From positions 1 through 8,254 of the forward strand of contig JAHJOS010000257.1 in NCBI GenBank assembly GCA_018820005.1: a stretch of 8,254 bases of DNA, read 5' to 3'. Below, piece after piece: positions 5,505 through 8,254 of the stretch (position 1 is its first letter; the number at the start of each line of letters is the position of its first letter). Position numbers and translations under genes: made by a program. The DNA is from Alphaproteobacteria bacterium (lineage in GTDB: Bacteria > Pseudomonadota > Alphaproteobacteria > Rhizobiales > Devosiaceae). Under the pieces are notes generated by a model, which was not told the DNA's origin, ran no database searches, and saw only the letters and a program-made list of their open reading frames with translations.

Positions 5505-6932
5505 CTAGCGCGGCAGGTCGGTCTTGCCCATCAGGTCGAAGTCGATCGAGCGGGCGGCCTGGCGGCCTTCGCGGATCGCCCAGACCACCAGGGACTGGCC
5601 ACGGCGCATGTCGCCGGCGGCGTAGACCTTGGGCACGGTGGTCTTGTAGCTCAGCGTATCGGCGAAGAGATTGCCGCGCTTGTCGAGCTGGGCGCCCAGT
5701 TCGGTCAGCATGCCCTCGTGCACTGGTGAGGCAAAGCCGATGGCCAGCAGCACGATATCGGCCTTGATGACGAATTCGGTGCCGGGGATGGGCTGGCGCT
5801 TGCGATCAACGCGGGCGCATTCAACACCGGTGACCTGGCCCTTGGCATTGCCGATGATCTTCATGGTGCCGGCGGCGAATTCGCGGATGGCGCCTTCGGC
5901 CTGGCTGGAGGACGTGCGCATCTTGACCGCCCAGTTGGGCCAGTTGGTCAGCTTGTTCTCGAGCTCTGGCGGCATGGGGCGCACGTCAAGCTGGGTCACG
6001 GCAATGGCGCCCTGGCGGAAGCTGGTGCCGACGCAGTCGCTGGCGGTATCGCCACCGCCCACCACCACCACATGCTTGCCCGCTGCGGTCAGCTGCAGTT
6101 CGCTCGACACATCCTCGCCGCCGAGACGGCGGTTCTGCTGCACGAGGAACGGCATGGCATAGTGCACGCCATTAAGGCTCGTGCCTTCAGCATCGACATC
6201 GCGCGGCTTTTCCGAGCCGCCGGCCAGCAGCACGGCGTCATGCTTTGCCTGCAGCTCGGACAGCGGCGTAGTGACACCGACGTTGACGCCATAGTGGAAG
6301 GTTACGCCTTCGGCTTCCATCTGCTCGACGCGGAAGTCGATGTGTTCCTTCTCCATCTTGAAGTCGGGAATGCCATAGCGCATCAGGCCGCCAGCCTTGG
6401 GCTCGCGCTCATAAAGATGCACATCATGACCGGCGCGGGCGAGCTGCTGGGCAGCGGCGAGGCCCGCCGGGCCCGAACCGACGACGGCCACGGACTTGCC
6501 GGTCTTGTGCGCCGGTACCTGTGGCTTGATCCAGCCGGAACGGATGGCGCGGTCGGCAATGGCCTGTTCCACCGTCTTGATGGCGACGGGGGTGTCTTCG
6601 AGGTTGAGCGTGCAGGCTTCCTCGCAGGGGGCCGGGCAGATGCGGCCGGTGAACTCGGGGAAGTTGTTGGTGGAGTGCAGATTGCGCGCCGCCTCCTCCC
6701 AGTCGCCGTTGTAAACGAGGTCGTTCCAGTCAGGGATCTGGTTGTTGACCGGGCAGCCGGTATCGCCATGGCAGAACGGAATGCCGCAATCCATGCAGCG
6801 CGCCGCCTGGTCGACGATACGACCCTCGGTCATGGGAATGGTGAATTCGCCAAAATGGCGGATGCGGTCGGAGGCCGGTTCATACCGGGGCTCTTCGCGC
6901 TCGATCTCGAGAAAGCCTGTTACCTTACCCAT
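5505..6932 (-). CDS. gltD: Glutamate synthase (NADPH) small (beta) subunit
   Basis: GltD takes electrons from NADPH through FAD and passes them through iron-sulfur clusters to the large subunit, which makes glutamate from glutamine and 2-oxoglutarate. The 475 residues are full length. The N-terminal cluster region has Cys46, Cys49, Cys54 and Cys60 in CMDCGIPFCHGDTGCPVNN, and Cys99, Cys103 and Cys107 in CPAPCEEAC, the pattern for two [4Fe-4S] clusters. The FAD-binding Rossmann motif VVGSGPAG spans 150-157, the NADPH-binding VVVVGGGDTASD spans 288-299, and the second FAD motif YAAGDMRRGQS spans 437-447. The ATG at 6932-6930 has GGGAG 6 nt upstream. That Shine-Dalgarno begins in the gltB stop codon region, and the intergenic gap is only 10 nt, so translation of the two subunits is probably coupled. 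The lone-GltD-like dihydropyrimidine dehydrogenase or NfnL families share this fold, but adjacency to gltB settles the identity. Confidence 0.97.
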   Translation of the reverse strand: MGKVTGFLEIEREEPRYEPASDRIRHFGEFTIPMTEGRIVDQAARCMDCGIPFCHGDTGCPVNNQIPDWNDLVYNGDWEEAARNLHSTNNFPEFTGRICPAPCEEACTLNLEDTPVAIKTVEQAIADRAIRSGWIKPQVPAHKTGKSVAVVGSGPAGLAAAQQLARAGHDVHLYEREPKAGGLMRYGIPDFKMEKEHIDFRVEQMEAEGVTFHYGVNVGVTTPLSELQAKHDAVLLAGGSEKPRDVDAEGTSLNGVHYAMPFLVQQNRRLGGEDVSSELQLTAAGKHVVVVGGGDTASDCVGTSFRQGAIAVTQLDVRPMPPELENKLTNWPNWAVKMRTSSSQAEGAIREFAAGTMKIIGNAKGQVTGVECARVDRKRQPIPGTEFVIKADIVLLAIGFASPVHEGMLTELGAQLDKRGNLFADTLSYKTTVPKVYAAGDMRRGQSLVVWAIREGRQAARSIDFDLMGKTDLPR

Positions 6933-6945
6933 TTTGCTCTCCCTA
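6933..6945 (-). promoter_or_regulatory. gltD ribosome binding site overlapping the gltB stop codon
   Basis: On the minus strand the gltB stop TAG (6945-6943) runs directly into GGAG, so TAGGGAG contains both the stop and the Shine-Dalgarno, followed by 6 nt and the gltD ATG. This arrangement favours translational coupling and a near-equal subunit ratio. Confidence 0.7.
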
Positions 6946-8254
6946 TTCCGCAGCCGCGCCGAAGCCGCTGCTGGCGCGCTTCTTTTCCATTTCCTTGATA
7001 GCCCGGCGATATTCCACCGGCATGACCTTGACGAACTTGGGCCGCATTTCGACCCAGTGGTCGAGAATGAACTTGGCGCGCGTCGAGCCGGTGTAGTGCA
7101 GGTGATTGGAAATCAACTGGTGCAGGCGTTCGTCGTCATGCTTGGTCATGTCGCCGGAAATGTCGACACGGCCATGCCATTCGAGGTCCCCACCATGGTG
7201 GTGGATCTGCTGCATCAGCGCTTCTTCCTCGGCCACCGGCTCAAGGTCGACCATGGCGAGGTTACAGCGGTCGCGGAAGGTCTCGTCCTCGTCCAGCACA
7301 TAGGCCACGCCACCGCTCATGCCGGCGGCAAAGTTGCGTCCGGTCTGGCCGATGACGACGACCACGCCGCCCGTCATATATTCGCAGCCGTGATCGCCCG
7401 TGCCCTCGACCACCGCGATGGCGCCCGAGTTGCGCACGGCGAAGCGTTCGCCGGCAATGCCGCGGAAGTAGCACTCGCCGGCAATGGCGCCATAGAGCAC
7501 CGTATTGCCCACGATGATGGACTTCTCGGGCACAAAGCTGGCCTTGTCGGACGGGCGCACCACGATGCGGCCGCCGCTCAGACCCTTGCCGACATAGTCA
7601 TTGGCGTCGCCAATCATGTCGATGGAAATGCCCCGGCCGAGGAACGCGCCAAAGCTCTGTCCGGCGGTGCCCCGCAGGGTGATCGAGATGGTGTCATCAG
7701 GCAGGCCCTCGTGGCCATAGCGGGTCGCCAGCGCGCCCGACAGCATGGCGCCGGCGGAGCGGTCACGGCTGCGGATGGGCAGGTCGATCTGCACGGCTTC
7801 GCCACGCGCCAGAGCCTGCTCGGCCAGCTCGACCAGCTTGCGGTCGAGCACGGCTTCGAGGTGATGGTTCTGCGTCTCGGAGTGGTAGAGCGTGTCGCCA
7901 CCGAGCGGCTCGGGCTTGTAGAACAGCTTGGTGAAGTCGATGCCTTCGCTCTTCCAATAGTCCTTGAGATGCTTGTGATCGAGCAGGTCCGAGCGGCCGA
8001 TGAGTTCCTGCAGGGTGCGGGCACCCAGCTCGGCCATCAGGCCGCGCAGCTCTTCGGCGATGAAGAAGAAGTAGTTGATGACGTGCTCGGGGGTGCCCTT
8101 GAAGCGCTTGCGCAGTACCGGGTCCTGGGTGGCGACGCCAACCGGGCAGGTGTTGAGATGGCACTTGCGCATCATGATGCAGCCGGCCGCAATCAGCGGC
8201 GCGGTGGAGAAGCCGAATTCGTCGGCACCCAGAAGGGCCCCGATCAGCACGTCG
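6943..8254 (-). CDS. gltB: Glutamate synthase (NADPH) large (alpha) subunit, C-terminal part
   Basis: This is the last 436 or so codons of a gene that enters from the right edge; the frame is still open at 8253, so the GTG at 8250 is not a start. The family is about 1,500 residues, so roughly 70% lies outside, including the N-terminal glutaminase domain. The visible part begins at the end of the FMN-binding synthase domain with ADEFGFSTAPLIAAG. The [3Fe-4S] ligands then follow in C-x5-C-x4-C spacing (codons at 8181-8179, 8163-8161 and 8148-8146). After a helical connector comes the GXGXG beta-helix domain (about codons 190-330 from the GTG), with repeated Gly-rich turns in DYVGKGLSGGRIVV, CEYMTGGVVVVIGQTGRNFAAGMSGG and similar stretches. 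The tail ends FGAAAE. It acts with GltD in ammonia assimilation; the small-subunit gene follows after 10 nt. No truncation or frameshift is seen in this part. Confidence 0.97.
   Translation of the reverse strand, partial: DVLIGALLGADEFGFSTAPLIAAGCIMMRKCHLNTCPVGVATQDPVLRKRFKGTPEHVINYFFFIAEELRGLMAELGARTLQELIGRSDLLDHKHLKDYWKSEGIDFTKLFYKPEPLGGDTLYHSETQNHHLEAVLDRKLVELAEQALARGEAVQIDLPIRSRDRSAGAMLSGALATRYGHEGLPDDTISITLRGTAGQSFGAFLGRGISIDMIGDANDYVGKGLSGGRIVVRPSDKASFVPEKSIIVGNTVLYGAIAGECYFRGIAGERFAVRNSGAIAVVEGTGDHGCEYMTGGVVVVIGQTGRNFAAGMSGGVAYVLDEDETFRDRCNLAMVDLEPVAEEEALMQQIHHHGGDLEWHGRVDISGDMTKHDDERLHQLISNHLHYTGSTRAKFILDHWVEMRPKFVKVMPVEYRRAIKEMEKKRASSGFGAAAE

Noticed and set aside
6072..6998. 308-codon plus-strand frame opposite gltD
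   Set aside because: It is a shadow of the iron-sulfur and FAD domains of gltD and has no credible motif or start.
1..8254. Mobile element, CRISPR array, tRNA/rRNA gene, or novel defence-type cassette
   Set aside because: No transposase, integrase, spaced direct repeats, tRNA-like cloverleaf or unrecognised multi-gene cassette was seen; almost all of the sequence is accounted for by recognisable housekeeping or envelope genes.

Overview
The window looks like an ordinary chromosomal stretch of a high-GC alphaproteobacterium. Three things suggest this: strong GC bias at third codon positions, which also produces long spurious antisense reading frames; a GalU and a two-subunit NADPH glutamate synthase with alphaproteobacterial-looking sequences; and the combination of a BBP2-type outer-membrane barrel with an MltB/DUF459 pair. 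I favour Hyphomicrobiales, perhaps near Devosia. That is recollection of family resemblance, not a search result.

Layout, left to right. (1) 1-399, plus strand: the 3' end of an outer-membrane beta-barrel gene that enters from the left edge. (2) 396-1280, minus strand: galU, convergent with the barrel gene and overlapping its stop by 4 bp. (3) 1281-1376: a compact divergent promoter region holding a plausible galU promoter and a 42-bp dyad of two similar half-sites. (4) 1377-4807, plus strand: a probable three-gene run of galE, an MltB-family lytic transglycosylase with a peptidoglycan-binding domain, and an exported SGNH/DUF459 hydrolase. (5) 4804-5352, minus strand: hpt, which converges on the hydrolase gene and shares a CTAG with its stop. 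(6) 5353-5504: a 152-bp gap with three successive inverted repeats. (7) 5505-8254, minus strand: gltD, preceded by the 3' part of gltB in a tight gltB-gltD operon that runs off the right edge.

How the genes fit together. GalU makes UDP-glucose and GalE interconverts it with UDP-galactose, so the divergent pair supplies sugar nucleotides for envelope polysaccharide. The two genes after galE encode exported proteins that probably act on the periplasmic cell wall or glycans. A lytic transglycosylase next to a GDS/SGNH esterase raises the testable idea that the esterase removes O-acetyl (or other acyl) groups that would block the transglycosylase. The right half is core nitrogen and purine metabolism: glutamate synthase and hypoxanthine salvage.

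No mobile element, CRISPR array, tRNA, rRNA or defence-type cassette was seen. I found no convincing undescribed system. The points most worth a second look are the dyad between galU and galE, the transglycosylase/esterase pairing, the 4-bp shared stop codons at both convergent junctions, and the hairpin cluster between gltD and hpt.
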